DNA of 64,000 nucleotides. It comes from Martelella alba (GTDB lineage: Bacteria; Pseudomonadota; Gammaproteobacteria; Enterobacterales; Enterobacteriaceae). Below are positions 40,681 through 49,788 of this stretch, one piece after another. The first letter of the stretch is position 1; every line of letters begins with the position of its first letter. Made by a program: the position numbers and the translations under genes. The notes beneath the pieces are model-generated. The model did no database searches, was not told the origin of the DNA, and saw only the letters and a list, made by a program, of their open reading frames with translations. Location of the stretch: assembly GCF_005217455.1 (NCBI RefSeq), contig NZ_SZPQ01000016.1:1-64000 (forward strand). The letters run 5' to 3'.

Positions 40681-41229
40681 TCAGGCCGTCTCGGGTATCA
40701 GCATAGCTAAAAAATCGTGAAGATTATCAGCCAGACTCTGGCGTTTTTTCCGCCCCACCTCTTCCAATAACACCTGACCGGTGAGATTGCACAGGGAGAT
40801 CAGCGTTTGCTCGGACTCGGTGCTGGCGATAAACAGCGTGGGAGATAACTTCAGCCGCCGTTGCATCACCAAATGACCGATGAGATTTTCCTGCATACGG
40901 ATGCCGTCCCGCTCACTCCAGATTTGCAGTAATTCCAGCCGCCGCCCCTGGAAGCGGGCGGCCATATCGCCGGCCAGTTGACTGCAATAGAAAGCCTCCA
41001 CGGCCGGCTGCAAACGCAACCCCAGCGCCCGGCCGACACCAGCCAGCGTCAGACCTTCAGGGGGAGGACAAGGCCGCCAGTAGACCTCGCCGTCGTCCTG
41101 GGCGATGACGCATGGCGAGGGCACGCCGTACAATGCCCGGCTGGCGGGAGCATGGCCGGCCACCGACTGCCAGTGCTGCTGATAACGCCGGGTAAAGTCC
41201 AGCAAAGCCTGTGACACTTGGTAATCCAT
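40681..41229 (-). CDS. syd: SecY-interacting protein Syd
   Basis: Syd binds the cytosolic loops of SecY and may check translocon quality. The start at 41229 (MDYQVSQALLDFTRRY) gives 182 residues (E. coli 181) with GAGAGAGAT upstream. Conserved segments ELYGVPSPC-like ALYGVPSPC and QENLIGHLVMQRRLKLSPTLFIA are present. It is divergent from queF, as in E. coli. The UvrY box of csrB starts 28 bp past its stop codon. Confidence 0.92.
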   Translation of the reverse strand: MDYQVSQALLDFTRRYQQHWQSVAGHAPASRALYGVPSPCVIAQDDGEVYWRPCPPPEGLTLAGVGRALGLRLQPAVEAFYCSQLAGDMAARFQGRRLELLQIWSERDGIRMQENLIGHLVMQRRLKLSPTLFIASTESEQTLISLCNLTGQVLLEEVGRKKRQSLADNLHDFLAMLIPETA

Positions 41230-41302
41230 AATCTCTCTCATCTTCCGGCTCTCTACGTTACACTAGGCCCATTGTAACAAGAAGGATTCAAGGTAATCAT
41301 TT

Positions 41303-42151
41303 ATGTCCGTCAATGAAAAACACCCGGTTTTGCGCGAACTGCCCCTGGGCAGGCCCGCCGATTACCGGGATCGCTACGATCCCTCGTTGTTGCGCGGCGT
41401 ACCGCGCGCCCTTAACCGCGAACCTCTGGGTCTGGACGCCGCGACGCCGGGGTTCTTTGGCGCCGATATCTGGACGCTCTATGAATTGTCCTGGCTGAAT
41501 GAAAAAGGCATGCCGCAGGTTGCCGTCGGCGAGATGATCCTGGATGCCGGCAGCCGCAACCTCCCCGAATCAAAAAGTTTCAAGCTGTATCTGAACAGTT
41601 TCAATCAGACCCGTTTCGCCGACTGGGCGCAGGTCCGGGACACCGTGATTAATGATCTGTCCCGCTGCGCCGAGGGCGACGTCGATCTCACCTTGTTCCG
41701 TCTCAATGAATTCACCGGCGCCGTCATTGCCGACTTGGCCGGCGAATGCGTCGATGAGCAAGACATCCAATTTGATGACTATACCTTCGGCAATCACTGG
41801 CTGAGCCAGGCGGCCGACCCGGCAATCGAGGTCGATGAAACACTGGTCAGTCATGTGCTGAAATCTAATTGCCTGATCACCCATCAGCCGGACTGGGGCT
41901 CAATACAAATCACCTATCGGGGACCGCGCATCGATCGCGAGGCATTGCTGCGCTATTTGGTCTCGTTCCGGCAGCATAACGAATTTCACGAGCAATGCGT
42001 GGAGAGGATATTCACCGATATCATGCGCTGCTGCCATCCCCGCCAATTAACGGTTTACGCCCGTTACACCCGGCGCGGCGGACTGGACATCAATCCCTGG
42101 CGAAGCAACACGCCTTTCACGCCGTCAAAAAGCCGCCTGGCCCGTCAATAA
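41303..42151 (+). CDS. queF: NADPH-dependent 7-cyano-7-deazaguanine reductase QueF
   Basis: Reduces the nitrile preQ0 to the amine preQ1 in queuosine synthesis. It is the two-domain type of 282 residues, the E. coli length. The thioimide-forming cysteine is Cys190 ([16 protein letters not shown]), the same number as in E. coli. The N-terminal tunnel-fold half carries [13 protein letters not shown], the QueF signature. It is divergent from syd and 56 bp before ppnN. Confidence 0.96.
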   Translation: MSVNEKHPVLRELPLGRPADYRDRYDPSLLRGVPRALNREPLGLDAATPGFFGADIWTLYELSWLNEKGMPQVAVGEMILDAGSRNLPESKSFKLYLNSFNQTRFADWAQVRDTVINDLSRCAEGDVDLTLFRLNEFTGAVIADLAGECVDEQDIQFDDYTFGNHWLSQAADPAIEVDETLVSHVLKSNCLITHQPDWGSIQITYRGPRIDREALLRYLVSFRQHNEFHEQCVERIFTDIMRCCHPRQLTVYARYTRRGGLDINPWRSNTPFTPSKSRLARQ

Positions 42152-42207
42152 CGTTCCAGCGGACGTTAGCAGCGAATTTATGTGAAACCGCGCAACAAGG
42201 AGTCATT

Positions 42208-43572
42208 TTGATAACGCATATCAGCCCCCTCGGTTCCATGGATTTATTGTCGCAACTGGAAGTGGACATGCTCAAACGCACCGCCAGCAGCGATCTTTAT
42301 CGTCTCTTTCGCAATTGTTCGCTGGCGGTGCTGAATTCCGGCAGCCAGACCGACAGCAGCAAAGAATTACTGGGCCGTTTCCAGGATTTTGAAATCAATG
42401 TGCTGCGTCGTGAGCGCGGCGTGAAACTCGAATTGGTCAATCCCCCGGAAGACGCTTTCGTGGACGGCAGGCTTATTCGCTCGATTCAAGCCAATCTGTT
42501 CGCGGTCTTGCGCGATATCCTGTTCGTCAACGGCCAGATCGCCTCGGCCGGCCAACATCAGCATCTCAGCCTGGCCAATTCGGTGCATATCACCAATCTG
42601 GTGTTTTCCATCATGCGCAACGCCCGCGGATTGCATGTCGGCGAGGATCCCAATCTGATTGTCTGCTGGGGAGGTCACGCCATCAGCGACACCGAATATC
42701 AATATGCCCGTAAGGTCGGCAGCCAGCTCGGCCTGCGCGAGCTGAGTATTTGCACCGGCTGCGGACCGGGCGCCATGGAGGCCCCGATGAAGGGCGCGGC
42801 GGTGGGACACGCTCAGCAACGTTATAAAGAAGGGCGGTTCATCGGCATGACCGAACCGTCGATTATCGCCGCCGAACCCCCCAATCCCCTGGTGAATGAA
42901 CTGATCATCATGCCGGATATCGAAAAGCGGCTTGAAGCGTTCGTTCGTATCGGCCACGGGATGATAATCTTTCCCGGCGGAGCAGGAACCGCGGAAGAAC
43001 TGTTATATCTGCTGGGCATTCTTATGAATCCGGATAACCGGGAGCAGATATTGCCGCTGATTCTTACCGGACCGTCCATCAGCGCCGACTACTTCCGGGT
43101 ATTGGACGAATTCATCGTGAGCACTCTGGGTGAACGGGCGCGCCATTACTACACCATCATTATCGACGACGCTGCCGAAGTGGCGCGCCGGATGAAGAAA
43201 GCCATGCCCCAGGTCAAGGAGAACCGGCGTACCAGCGGCGACGCCTATAGTTTCAACTGGTCGTTGCGCATCGCCGCCGATCTCCAGCATCCGTTCGATC
43301 CTACCCATGAAAACATGGCCAATCTTAATCTTCATCGCGATCAGCCGGCAGAGCAACTGGCGGCGGCGTTGCGGCGGGCCTTTTCCGGCATTGTGGCGGG
43401 AAATGTCAAAGAAAACGGCATTCAGGCCATCGAACAACAAGGCCCCTATAAACTTCACGGCGATCCGGCTATCATGAAACGCATGGATCTGTTGCTGCAA
43501 GGGTTTGTGGCGCAGCATCGCATGAAACTTCCGGGCAGCGCCTACATCCCTTGCTACGAGATCTGTCTCTAA
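42208..43572 (+). CDS. ppnN: Pyrimidine/purine nucleotide 5'-monophosphate nucleosidase PpnN
   Basis: PpnN (YgdH) cleaves nucleoside monophosphates to base and ribose 5-phosphate and is stimulated by (p)ppGpp in E. coli. I start at a TTG codon (42208), giving 454 residues, exactly the E. coli length and beginning [20 protein letters not shown], with AAGGAG well placed upstream; there is no ATG at this site. The LOG-family Rossmann motif [16 protein letters not shown] and [17 protein letters not shown] are intact. E. coli sdaC-sdaB, which follow ppnN there, are absent. Confidence 0.95.
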   Translation: MITHISPLGSMDLLSQLEVDMLKRTASSDLYRLFRNCSLAVLNSGSQTDSSKELLGRFQDFEINVLRRERGVKLELVNPPEDAFVDGRLIRSIQANLFAVLRDILFVNGQIASAGQHQHLSLANSVHITNLVFSIMRNARGLHVGEDPNLIVCWGGHAISDTEYQYARKVGSQLGLRELSICTGCGPGAMEAPMKGAAVGHAQQRYKEGRFIGMTEPSIIAAEPPNPLVNELIIMPDIEKRLEAFVRIGHGMIIFPGGAGTAEELLYLLGILMNPDNREQILPLILTGPSISADYFRVLDEFIVSTLGERARHYYTIIIDDAAEVARRMKKAMPQVKENRRTSGDAYSFNWSLRIAADLQHPFDPTHENMANLNLHRDQPAEQLAAALRRAFSGIVAGNVKENGIQAIEQQGPYKLHGDPAIMKRMDLLLQGFVAQHRMKLPGSAYIPCYEICL

Positions 43573-43610
43573 ACGGCGCCCGTCCCTTTCGGCCTATAAG
43601 GAGATTAGCC

Positions 43611-44366
43611 ATGCCGGCTCATTTATTGATCGTGGATGCGCTGAACCTTATCCGGCGAATCCACGCCACTCAGGGTTCGTCCTGCCTTGATGCGTGCGGG
43701 CAGGCGTTACGGCAGCTTATTTTCCATAGCGCGCCGAGCCACGCGGTGGCGGTATTTGATGACGAACGACGCGACACCAGTTGGCGTCATCAACTTTTGC
43801 CGGTGTATAAGAGCGGACGCGCGCCGATGCCGGAAGAGTTGCGCATGATGTTGCCCGATATCCGTGAGGTATTCGCCAGCGCCGGCGTGGTCAGTTGGCA
43901 ATTGCCGGGTTTTGAGGCCGACGATATCGCCGCGACGCTGGCCCGCAAAGTGGCCGATGCCGGCCAGCGGGTGACGCTGGTCTCTACCGACAAGGGGTAT
44001 TGTCAGTTACTGTCGCCTTCAATCCGTATCCGCGATTATTTCCAGAAACGCTGGCTGGATTTGCCGTTTATTACCGCGACGTTCGGCGTGCAACCACAGC
44101 AGCTCGCCGATTATTGGGGGCTGACCGGTATCGGCGGCAGTAAGATCCCCGGCGTGGCCGGTATCGGCCCGAAAACCGCCGCGCTGCTTATCAACGAGGC
44201 GGGGTCGCTGGAAACACTGTATGACAGGTTGGATCAGATCGCGCCCAAATGGCGCGGCAAGCTGGAAACGGGGCGGGAAATGGCTTTTCTTTGCCGGCGG
44301 ATCGCAAAACTCGATACCCACGTCGATTTGACGGGCAATTTACAGCAATTACGTTTGCGCCGCTAA
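43611..44366 (+). CDS. xni: Flap endonuclease Xni (ExoIX)
   Basis: A 251-residue homologue of the PolI 5'-nuclease domain, with flap endonuclease activity reported for E. coli Xni. Start at 43611 ([16 protein letters not shown]) with AAGGAGATTAGCC before it. Acidic active-site residues are visible in [15 protein letters not shown] and [10 protein letters not shown]; the H3TH region reads [18 protein letters not shown]. As in E. coli some metal-1 residues of full PolI nucleases appear reduced. It follows ppnN by 38 bp. Confidence 0.93.
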   Translation: MPAHLLIVDALNLIRRIHATQGSSCLDACGQALRQLIFHSAPSHAVAVFDDERRDTSWRHQLLPVYKSGRAPMPEELRMMLPDIREVFASAGVVSWQLPGFEADDIAATLARKVADAGQRVTLVSTDKGYCQLLSPSIRIRDYFQKRWLDLPFITATFGVQPQQLADYWGLTGIGGSKIPGVAGIGPKTAALLINEAGSLETLYDRLDQIAPKWRGKLETGREMAFLCRRIAKLDTHVDLTGNLQQLRLRR

Positions 44367-44472
44367 CACCGCCATCGGCCTGGTCTCGTTTTTCGTCGTG
44401 ATGCAGTTTGCAATAATGAAGAAATGGATGTTCAATGGCAAAGAGGGCGGGCCATACTTTTATTACTGACAA

Positions 44473-44532
44473 TATACACTGAATAATTCAGGTTGCATCG
44501 CAGCGGCAGTGCAACCATTATTATTCAAAGTG
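44473..44532. repeat. Short ERIC-derived palindrome upstream of the glycosidase
   Basis: About 60 bp: TATACACTGAATAATTCAGG then TTGCATCG, and on the other side TGCAACCATTATTATTCAAA then GTGT. These are two facing ERIC ends with almost all the centre missing, able to fold back over GGTTGCA/TGCAACC. It ends 22 bp before the start of the downstream gene. Confidence 0.55.
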
Positions 44533-44554
44533 TCTATTTTATAAAGAGACAATT

Positions 44555-46471
44555 ATGATATCTTCAACTTATTCTCGACCTGATAATGAATTTGTTCATA
44601 TTGACAATCTAATTAAATCAGCGGTAATACCGGTTGCCGACGGCGCCGCTTATCTGGCCCGGCTGGAAAACGTCCGTAATAGCGCGGCTCTGGCCGCCCA
44701 TATGACCATAAAGGAAAAAATAGGTCAAAAAATCATGTTGGACTTCCGGTTATGGCGCGAATCCGGTGCCGATGACTCCGTCCGGGATATGGAGGCGATA
44801 ACTGAATCCATTCGGAATATCATTGTCGATTATAACATTGGCGGGATTAAATTATTTTCCAATAATCTGAAAGACAAAAATCAGATCGGTAAACTGACGG
44901 CCAGTCTTAAAGAAATCATTATTGCAAAACATATTCCGTTGTTTATCGCCACCGATAACGAAGGGGGTAATGTTTTCCGTTTGCCTCGTCGGGATTTTTT
45001 CGCGTTTCCGGGTAATATGGCGCTGGCCGCGGCTTATGATGACAATCGCATCAATAACCTGGCCTACCTGCAAGGCTGTGTCATGGCGCGGGATTTACTT
45101 GCCGCGGGAATCAATACCAATTTCGCCCCGGTATTGGACGTCAATAGCCATCAGGATAATCCCGTGATCAATGTCCGCTCCTTCGGTGATCACCCGGCCA
45201 CGGTGGCCATATTGGGCAGGCAAATGATCAAAGGCTTCGGCGATAACGGGGTGATAAGCGTTGCCAAGCATTTTCCCGGCCACGGCAATACGGAAATCGA
45301 CTCGCACCTCGGTCTGCCTGTGGTAAACCGCAACCGCCAGGACGCGGAGGCCATTGATTTGGCGCCTTACCGTCGGGCCATTGAGGCCGGCGACGCGCCG
45401 GATATGATCATGACCGCCCATATTCAATATCCCGCACTGGATGACAGTCTCATCAGAACCCGCGATGGCGAGGACATTGTCATACCGGCCACTTTGTCCG
45501 GCAAAATTCAAACCGATCTTTTGCGCAATGAGTTGAAATATACCGGCGTAACCATTACCGATGCGCTGGATATGGGCGCCATCAGCGAGAAATTCGATAT
45601 AGACCAGGTCATGGAACAACTTTTCAACGCCGGCGTCGATATTGCGCTGATGCCGGTGAGCCTGCGTTCGCCGGATGACCGACACAAACTGGAACGCCTG
45701 ATCGATACCCTGGCTCAGAAAATCAGCGCCGGCGTTATTGACGAAAACACCGTTAGCGCGTCGGTAGGCAGGATCCTGAGTCTTAAGGCACGGCGACTGG
45801 GCGGCCCGCCGCCGGACAATCCGGCCGTTGACGCCAGCCTGGGCAGGCGGTTGGAGAAATACATCGCCGATCATTCCGTGACATTATTGAAAAACAGCGG
45901 CGCCATCTTGCCTCTGGTGAAAAAAGACATTCCGTTATATCTACTTATGCCCTGGAATGAACAGGGCGAAGCACTGCAAAACGTCTTAACGGCCAACGGT
46001 TTTTCTGCGGTTCGCCGCGGCAGGACAGACGACGTTCCCTGGCAGACGCAGCAACGGGAAATCGAACATTGCGCAATGTTGATCATCGGTAGCCTGTCAA
46101 TGCGGGCCAGCCCGGTTGAGAGCAATGCGGCGACCGACCAGACCCATACCCGGACATTGACCGCGGATCAGGCCATCCAGCGCGCTATCGCCTACGCCCG
46201 GAGGCAGCGAAAGAAAATCGTCTTCCTGTCGCTGCGGGCGCCTTATGATGTCGTCAATTACCTTGATTCGGTGGATGCGGTGCTGGCGACCTATTCCTAT
46301 TACGGTGAGGAAAATGGCGAAATACGCGGCTGTTCGCTGCATTCAGCCGCGGAAATCATTGCCGGCAAGTTACCGCCGCGCGGTCAATTGCCGGTTGATA
46401 TTTACAATATCGATGCCCAAGGACATGCCGCCCAGCTCAGATTTGCCCGCGGCTTTGGTCTGGCCTGCTGA
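44555..46471 (+). CDS. Two-domain glycoside hydrolase family 3 protein (NagZ-type beta-N-acetylglucosaminidase)
   Basis: A 638-residue GH3 protein. The N-terminal TIM barrel carries the NagZ-type loop KHFPGHGNTEIDSHLGLPVV, with an Asp-His dyad at Asp249 and His251, and the probable nucleophile Asp336 in TITDALDM. A second alpha/beta domain follows (about 400-638). The layout and length resemble Bacillus subtilis NagZ (642 residues) rather than the single-domain enzyme of E. coli. No signal peptide is seen, so a cytoplasmic role on muropeptide or chitin-derived GlcNAc sugars is inferred. The first 25 codons are much more AT-rich than the rest. E. coli has the fuc cluster here. Confidence 0.85.
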   Translation: MISSTYSRPDNEFVHIDNLIKSAVIPVADGAAYLARLENVRNSAALAAHMTIKEKIGQKIMLDFRLWRESGADDSVRDMEAITESIRNIIVDYNIGGIKLFSNNLKDKNQIGKLTASLKEIIIAKHIPLFIATDNEGGNVFRLPRRDFFAFPGNMALAAAYDDNRINNLAYLQGCVMARDLLAAGINTNFAPVLDVNSHQDNPVINVRSFGDHPATVAILGRQMIKGFGDNGVISVAKHFPGHGNTEIDSHLGLPVVNRNRQDAEAIDLAPYRRAIEAGDAPDMIMTAHIQYPALDDSLIRTRDGEDIVIPATLSGKIQTDLLRNELKYTGVTITDALDMGAISEKFDIDQVMEQLFNAGVDIALMPVSLRSPDDRHKLERLIDTLAQKISAGVIDENTVSASVGRILSLKARRLGGPPPDNPAVDASLGRRLEKYIADHSVTLLKNSGAILPLVKKDIPLYLLMPWNEQGEALQNVLTANGFSAVRRGRTDDVPWQTQQREIEHCAMLIIGSLSMRASPVESNAATDQTHTRTLTADQAIQRAIAYARRQRKKIVFLSLRAPYDVVNYLDSVDAVLATYSYYGEENGEIRGCSLHSAAEIIAGKLPPRGQLPVDIYNIDAQGHAAQLRFARGFGLAC

Positions 46472-46525
46472 CAGGATTCCCCCACGACAGGGCGCCGCAT
46501 TGGCTTGCGCGGGTCGAACGACCGG

Positions 46526-47626
46526 TTACCGCTCATCGCGACGGCCCGGCACGGCGCTCCAGAACCGGCGGATGTGCACTGTGATTTCCTCGCGATCATG
46601 GTAAAGCTGTTTGGCGTGGACTTCGGCGTAAACCTGATTCGCGTTTAAACTGTCGCGGATCAGGTCCAGATTGCGGCGGACTTCCTCATAGCGCTTTTTC
46701 ATGGGCAGCTTCAGGTTGATGATGGCTTCACGGCACCATCCCCGGGTCAGCCAATCGGCGGCCAGTTGCGCCACCCTGGCCGGTTTTTCCACCATATCGC
46801 AGACCAGCCAGTAGATGTTATTACGGGGCGGTTGGAATTTAAAACCATCGACCGGATGGTGGGTCACCTGACCGGTGGCCATCAGGCTTTCGGCCATCGT
46901 ACCGTTATCCACCGCATGCACCATCATGCTGCGCTTGACCAATTGATATGTCCAGCCGCCGGGGCAGGCGCCCAGATCCACCGCATACATGCCGCTGGCA
47001 AGGCGCTCGTCCCATTCGTCGGCGGGAATGAAGACATGGAAAGCCTCCTCCAGTTTCAGCGTCGAACGGCTAGGGGCGTCCGCCGGAAATTTCAGTCGGG
47101 GGATACCCATGTACCAGGGCGAATTGTTGTTACTGTAAGAATATCCCACATAGCAGCAACCCGGCGCGATAAAGAAGACATGGATGACCGGGCGATGGGG
47201 TTTTTCCTGCGGCGTAAGCAATTTATCGACCCGCAGCGCGGCCCGCAGCGGTACGGTGAATTTGCGGCAGAACGTCATCAGTTCCTTGCCTTCATTGGTA
47301 TCCGGCACTTCCACCCGCAGTTCCCCCGCCCCCGGCGCCACGCCGGCCAGCATTCCGGCAATGGGGGTAATGCGATCGTCCGGCGGCAAATCCTTTAACA
47401 GATCGCCGGCGGCCAACATTTGCCGGGCGAATATCAATTCAGCGAAAGGCAGTTCGCGTAAAAGCCGGTCGGTGTCCTCGCGCTGGTAGCATTCGAAAAC
47501 CACATAACCGCTGCCGTCCTTGACGCGGGGAAAACCGAAAATATCAAGCGCGGCGGCGCGCTCGACGATTTCCGCCGCGCATTCTTTTTCAAAGCCCAAG
47601 CGGCAGTACAAGATAATTTTATTCAC
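46526..47626 (-). CDS. rlmM: 23S rRNA C2498 2'-O-ribose methyltransferase RlmM
   Basis: Methylates the ribose of C2498 in the peptidyl transferase centre of 23S rRNA before assembly. The protein has 366 residues, the E. coli length. An N-terminal THUMP-like domain is followed by a Rossmann methyltransferase with SAM loop [15 protein letters not shown]. The catalytic lysine tetrad is consistent with [13 protein letters not shown]. It overlaps ygdD by 8 bp. Confidence 0.95.
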   Translation of the reverse strand: MNKIILYCRLGFEKECAAEIVERAAALDIFGFPRVKDGSGYVVFECYQREDTDRLLRELPFAELIFARQMLAAGDLLKDLPPDDRITPIAGMLAGVAPGAGELRVEVPDTNEGKELMTFCRKFTVPLRAALRVDKLLTPQEKPHRPVIHVFFIAPGCCYVGYSYSNNNSPWYMGIPRLKFPADAPSRSTLKLEEAFHVFIPADEWDERLASGMYAVDLGACPGGWTYQLVKRSMMVHAVDNGTMAESLMATGQVTHHPVDGFKFQPPRNNIYWLVCDMVEKPARVAQLAADWLTRGWCREAIINLKLPMKKRYEEVRRNLDLIRDSLNANQVYAEVHAKQLYHDREEITVHIRRFWSAVPGRRDER

Positions 47627-48014
47627 GGCGCGCCGCCTTCCTTTTCAGGCGCAAGGCGCCGATAAGCATCAAAATCCATCCGGCCAGGAAGCAGGTTCCG
47701 CCGATAGGCGTCACGAAAACCCACAGATGCAGCTGGGACAACGCCAGGCAATACAGGCTACCGCTAAACAACACAATCCCTATCGCCAGCAACACGCCGC
47801 TCCAGTAAAACCACAGACTGGCATGGTGCCGCATATTGACGCTGAGCGCCATAATGGCCAGGGTATGGAAAGCCTGATACTGTAATCCGGTATGTATCCA
47901 CGACATTTCCAGTTCGCCCAGCGTCCGGCTTAACACATGCGCGCCAAAAGCGCCGAAGGCGACATAGCATAATCCGCTGAGGGCGGCGAAAATCAACATT
48001 GAGCGACTCAACAT
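47619..48014 (-). CDS. ygdD: DUF423 family inner-membrane protein YgdD
   Basis: A 131-residue membrane protein (E. coli YgdD 131), function unknown. The start at 48014 ([14 protein letters not shown]) fits the family; the longer reading runs into gcvA. Four hydrophobic segments are visible, with the conserved GAFGAHVL and YQAFHTLAI. It lies between gcvA and rlmM and overlaps rlmM by 8 bp. Confidence 0.92.
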   Translation of the reverse strand: MLSRSMLIFAALSGLCYVAFGAFGAHVLSRTLGELEMSWIHTGLQYQAFHTLAIMALSVNMRHHASLWFYWSGVLLAIGIVLFSGSLYCLALSQLHLWVFVTPIGGTCFLAGWILMLIGALRLKRKAARRE

Positions 48015-48046
48015 CTCATCATCCTGAAGGCAACGTTTTGGGTGAT

Positions 48047-48985
48047 TTATTCGGATTCCACCGGGTGGCTGTTGTTGTACCGAACCCGGAATTTCTCCTG
48101 TTCGCTGGCGGCGCGCCCGATGATCCATTGACGAAAGGCGGCTATTTTACCCACTTCCGCCTGACTGTCATGGCATACCAGGTAAAAAGCGTTCCTGCTC
48201 GCCAGCACATCGTTGAAAGGACAAACCAACCGGCCCGCCTCGATTTCCGTCTGCGCCATGACATTGTTGGCCAGCGCGACGCCTTGTCCGTGGATGGCGG
48301 CCTGCAACACCATGGCGCTGTGGCTGAAAATCGGCCCTTGCTGGACATTAATCTGATTTAGGCCCAATTGCCGGGTATAAGCCTGCCAATCCCGCCGCGA
48401 GGCGTCATGCAGCAACGTATGGTAAATCAGATCCGCCGGTGTTTTCAGGGGGTGGGAACCGTTGAGCAATGCCGGCGCGCAGACGGGCAGCAGATACTCG
48501 GCGTACAGTTTTTCCACCTTCAGGCCGGGCCAGTTGCCGCGGCCGTAAAATATGGCGACATCCACATCGTCCGCCAGTTTGTCTTCTTCCCGGTCCACCG
48601 CCTGGATCAGCACATCAATGCCCGGCCAGGCGGCATTGAAACTCGACAGCCGCGGCACCAGCCATTGTATGGCGAAACTGGGCAGCAGACTGACCGTCAG
48701 CGCGCCCTTGGCGCTGCGGGATTGCAATCTCCGGGTCGCGTCGGCCAGCGCCGAAAAAATTTCCTTGATATCGAGATAGTAATCCTGCCCCTCTTCGGTC
48801 AGCAATAAAGACCGGTTTCTGCGGCGAAACAGTTTCAGCCCGAGGAAATCCTCCAGCGATTTGATTTGGTGGCTTACCGCGGCCTGGGTGACGAACAGTT
48901 CTTCCGCCGCCTTGGTAAAACTCAAATGGCGCGCTGCCGCGTCGAACACCCGGAGAGCATTGAGCGGGGGTAATCGTTTAGACAT
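48047..48985 (-). CDS. gcvA: Glycine cleavage system transcriptional activator GcvA
   Basis: A LysR-type regulator that controls gcvTHP with glycine and purine signals and activates the divergent gcvB RNA. The start at 48985 (MSKRLPPLNALRVFDAAARH) gives 312 residues (E. coli 305). The winged helix-turn-helix (AAEELFVTQAAVSHQIKSLE) is followed by the periplasmic-binding-like effector domain. It stands divergent to gcvB with about 128 bp between the starts, as in E. coli. Confidence 0.95.
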   Translation of the reverse strand: MSKRLPPLNALRVFDAAARHLSFTKAAEELFVTQAAVSHQIKSLEDFLGLKLFRRRNRSLLLTEEGQDYYLDIKEIFSALADATRRLQSRSAKGALTVSLLPSFAIQWLVPRLSSFNAAWPGIDVLIQAVDREEDKLADDVDVAIFYGRGNWPGLKVEKLYAEYLLPVCAPALLNGSHPLKTPADLIYHTLLHDASRRDWQAYTRQLGLNQINVQQGPIFSHSAMVLQAAIHGQGVALANNVMAQTEIEAGRLVCPFNDVLASRNAFYLVCHDSQAEVGKIAAFRQWIIGRAASEQEKFRVRYNNSHPVESE

Positions 48986-49079
48986 GTCTGCGATACGTGA
49001 TGGATACCGGTAACAGGCTGAAAGCGCCAACCGCGTTCAGCCATTAGTTTTTTTTATCCGAGCTATTATAAATTGTCCG

Positions 49080-49108
49080 TTGTGGATGCACCAGCAAATA
49101 CCTATAGT
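49080..49108 (+). promoter_or_regulatory. gcvB promoter
   Basis: A sigma70 promoter with TTGTGG (49080-49085), a 17-bp spacer and TATAGT (49103-49108) sits 6 bp before the inferred gcvB start. It lies in the gcvA-gcvB divergent gap, where GcvA binds in E. coli. Confidence 0.6.
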
Positions 49109-49113
49109 GGCGC

Positions 49114-49318
49114 TGTCGGCAGGCCGGAACGAAAAGACGCCCCGGATAGCGATATTCAGGATGCCTTTTGGCTTGTTGTGTGATGTTGTGTTTGCATCTT
49201 TGGTCTGGTTTTCAGACCCTGTTTCTACCCTGTGGGGTAGATTTCCCGTTTGGTTTTACTGTACATTTCCCTGTCTGTCCATAGTGAATATGTAGCACCG
49301 CGAGAGCGGTGCTTTTTT
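49114..49318 (+). ncRNA. gcvB: GcvB small RNA
   Basis: Hfq-dependent sRNA of about 205 nt (E. coli 206) that represses many amino-acid and peptide transporter mRNAs. The 5' hairpin begins at GGCCGGAACGAAAAG. The G/U-rich R1 seed is clear (TTGGCTTGTTGTGTGATGTT, then GTGTTTGC), and the R2 region reads CCCTGTCTGTCCATAGTGAA. The terminator AGCACCGC-GAGA-GCGGTGCT with six T residues ends at 49318. Position between gcvA and ygdI is the E. coli one. The 5' end is inferred from the promoter. Confidence 0.92.
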
Positions 49319-49374
49319 ACGGCGCATCCCGTCCAAGATTCACCGCGCCTGGTCGGCGTATCGCTGGAGCCGGA

Positions 49375-49599
49375 TTATTGCGCTTCCATCATTTCTTTTA
49401 CGTCCGAGCGATTGATCTGCTGCTCAGTGCCGTTGGCGTCCTTATAGCTTATCATACCGGTTTCATCATCTACCTTGGGCTTGCCGTCGGTCACGATGGT
49501 GCGACCGTCATTGGTATGCATGACATAATTGCTGGAACATGCGCTTAGGGTAAATGCAAACAGGAAAACAGATATGGCTGCGGCTATGTTCTTCATCAT
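49375..49599 (-). CDS. ygdI: YgdI/YgdR family lipoprotein
   Basis: A 74-residue small lipoprotein of unknown function. The signal peptide ends in the lipobox LSAC with lipidated Cys21, followed by SSNYVMHTNDGRTIVTDGKP, the conserved domain, and YKDANGTEQQI. The residue after Cys is Ser, which favours outer-membrane sorting. Its neighbour on one side is gcvB, on the other csdA (divergent). Confidence 0.93.
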   Translation of the reverse strand: MMKNIAAAISVFLFAFTLSACSSNYVMHTNDGRTIVTDGKPKVDDETGMISYKDANGTEQQINRSDVKEMMEAQ

Positions 49600-49788
49600 T
49601 CACTCCTCGCGGATTGACATTGATTACGTGGATTAATAGGTAAGCAGGTTATTTTTCTTACCTTATGTTGAAAAGCATAACAAGCAATCGCTGGTTTTCC
49701 ACAAAACGGGATTAAATTCTGTTACATCTCCGGGCCATAGGGCAATAATAGGAGAAGTCTGTAGTCAATTGGAGACGGGAAGCGAGGT

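Noticed and set aside
49080-49548. Small open frames in the gcvA-ygdI gap
   Set aside because: They overlap gcvB RNA or are antisense to ygdI and show no homology.
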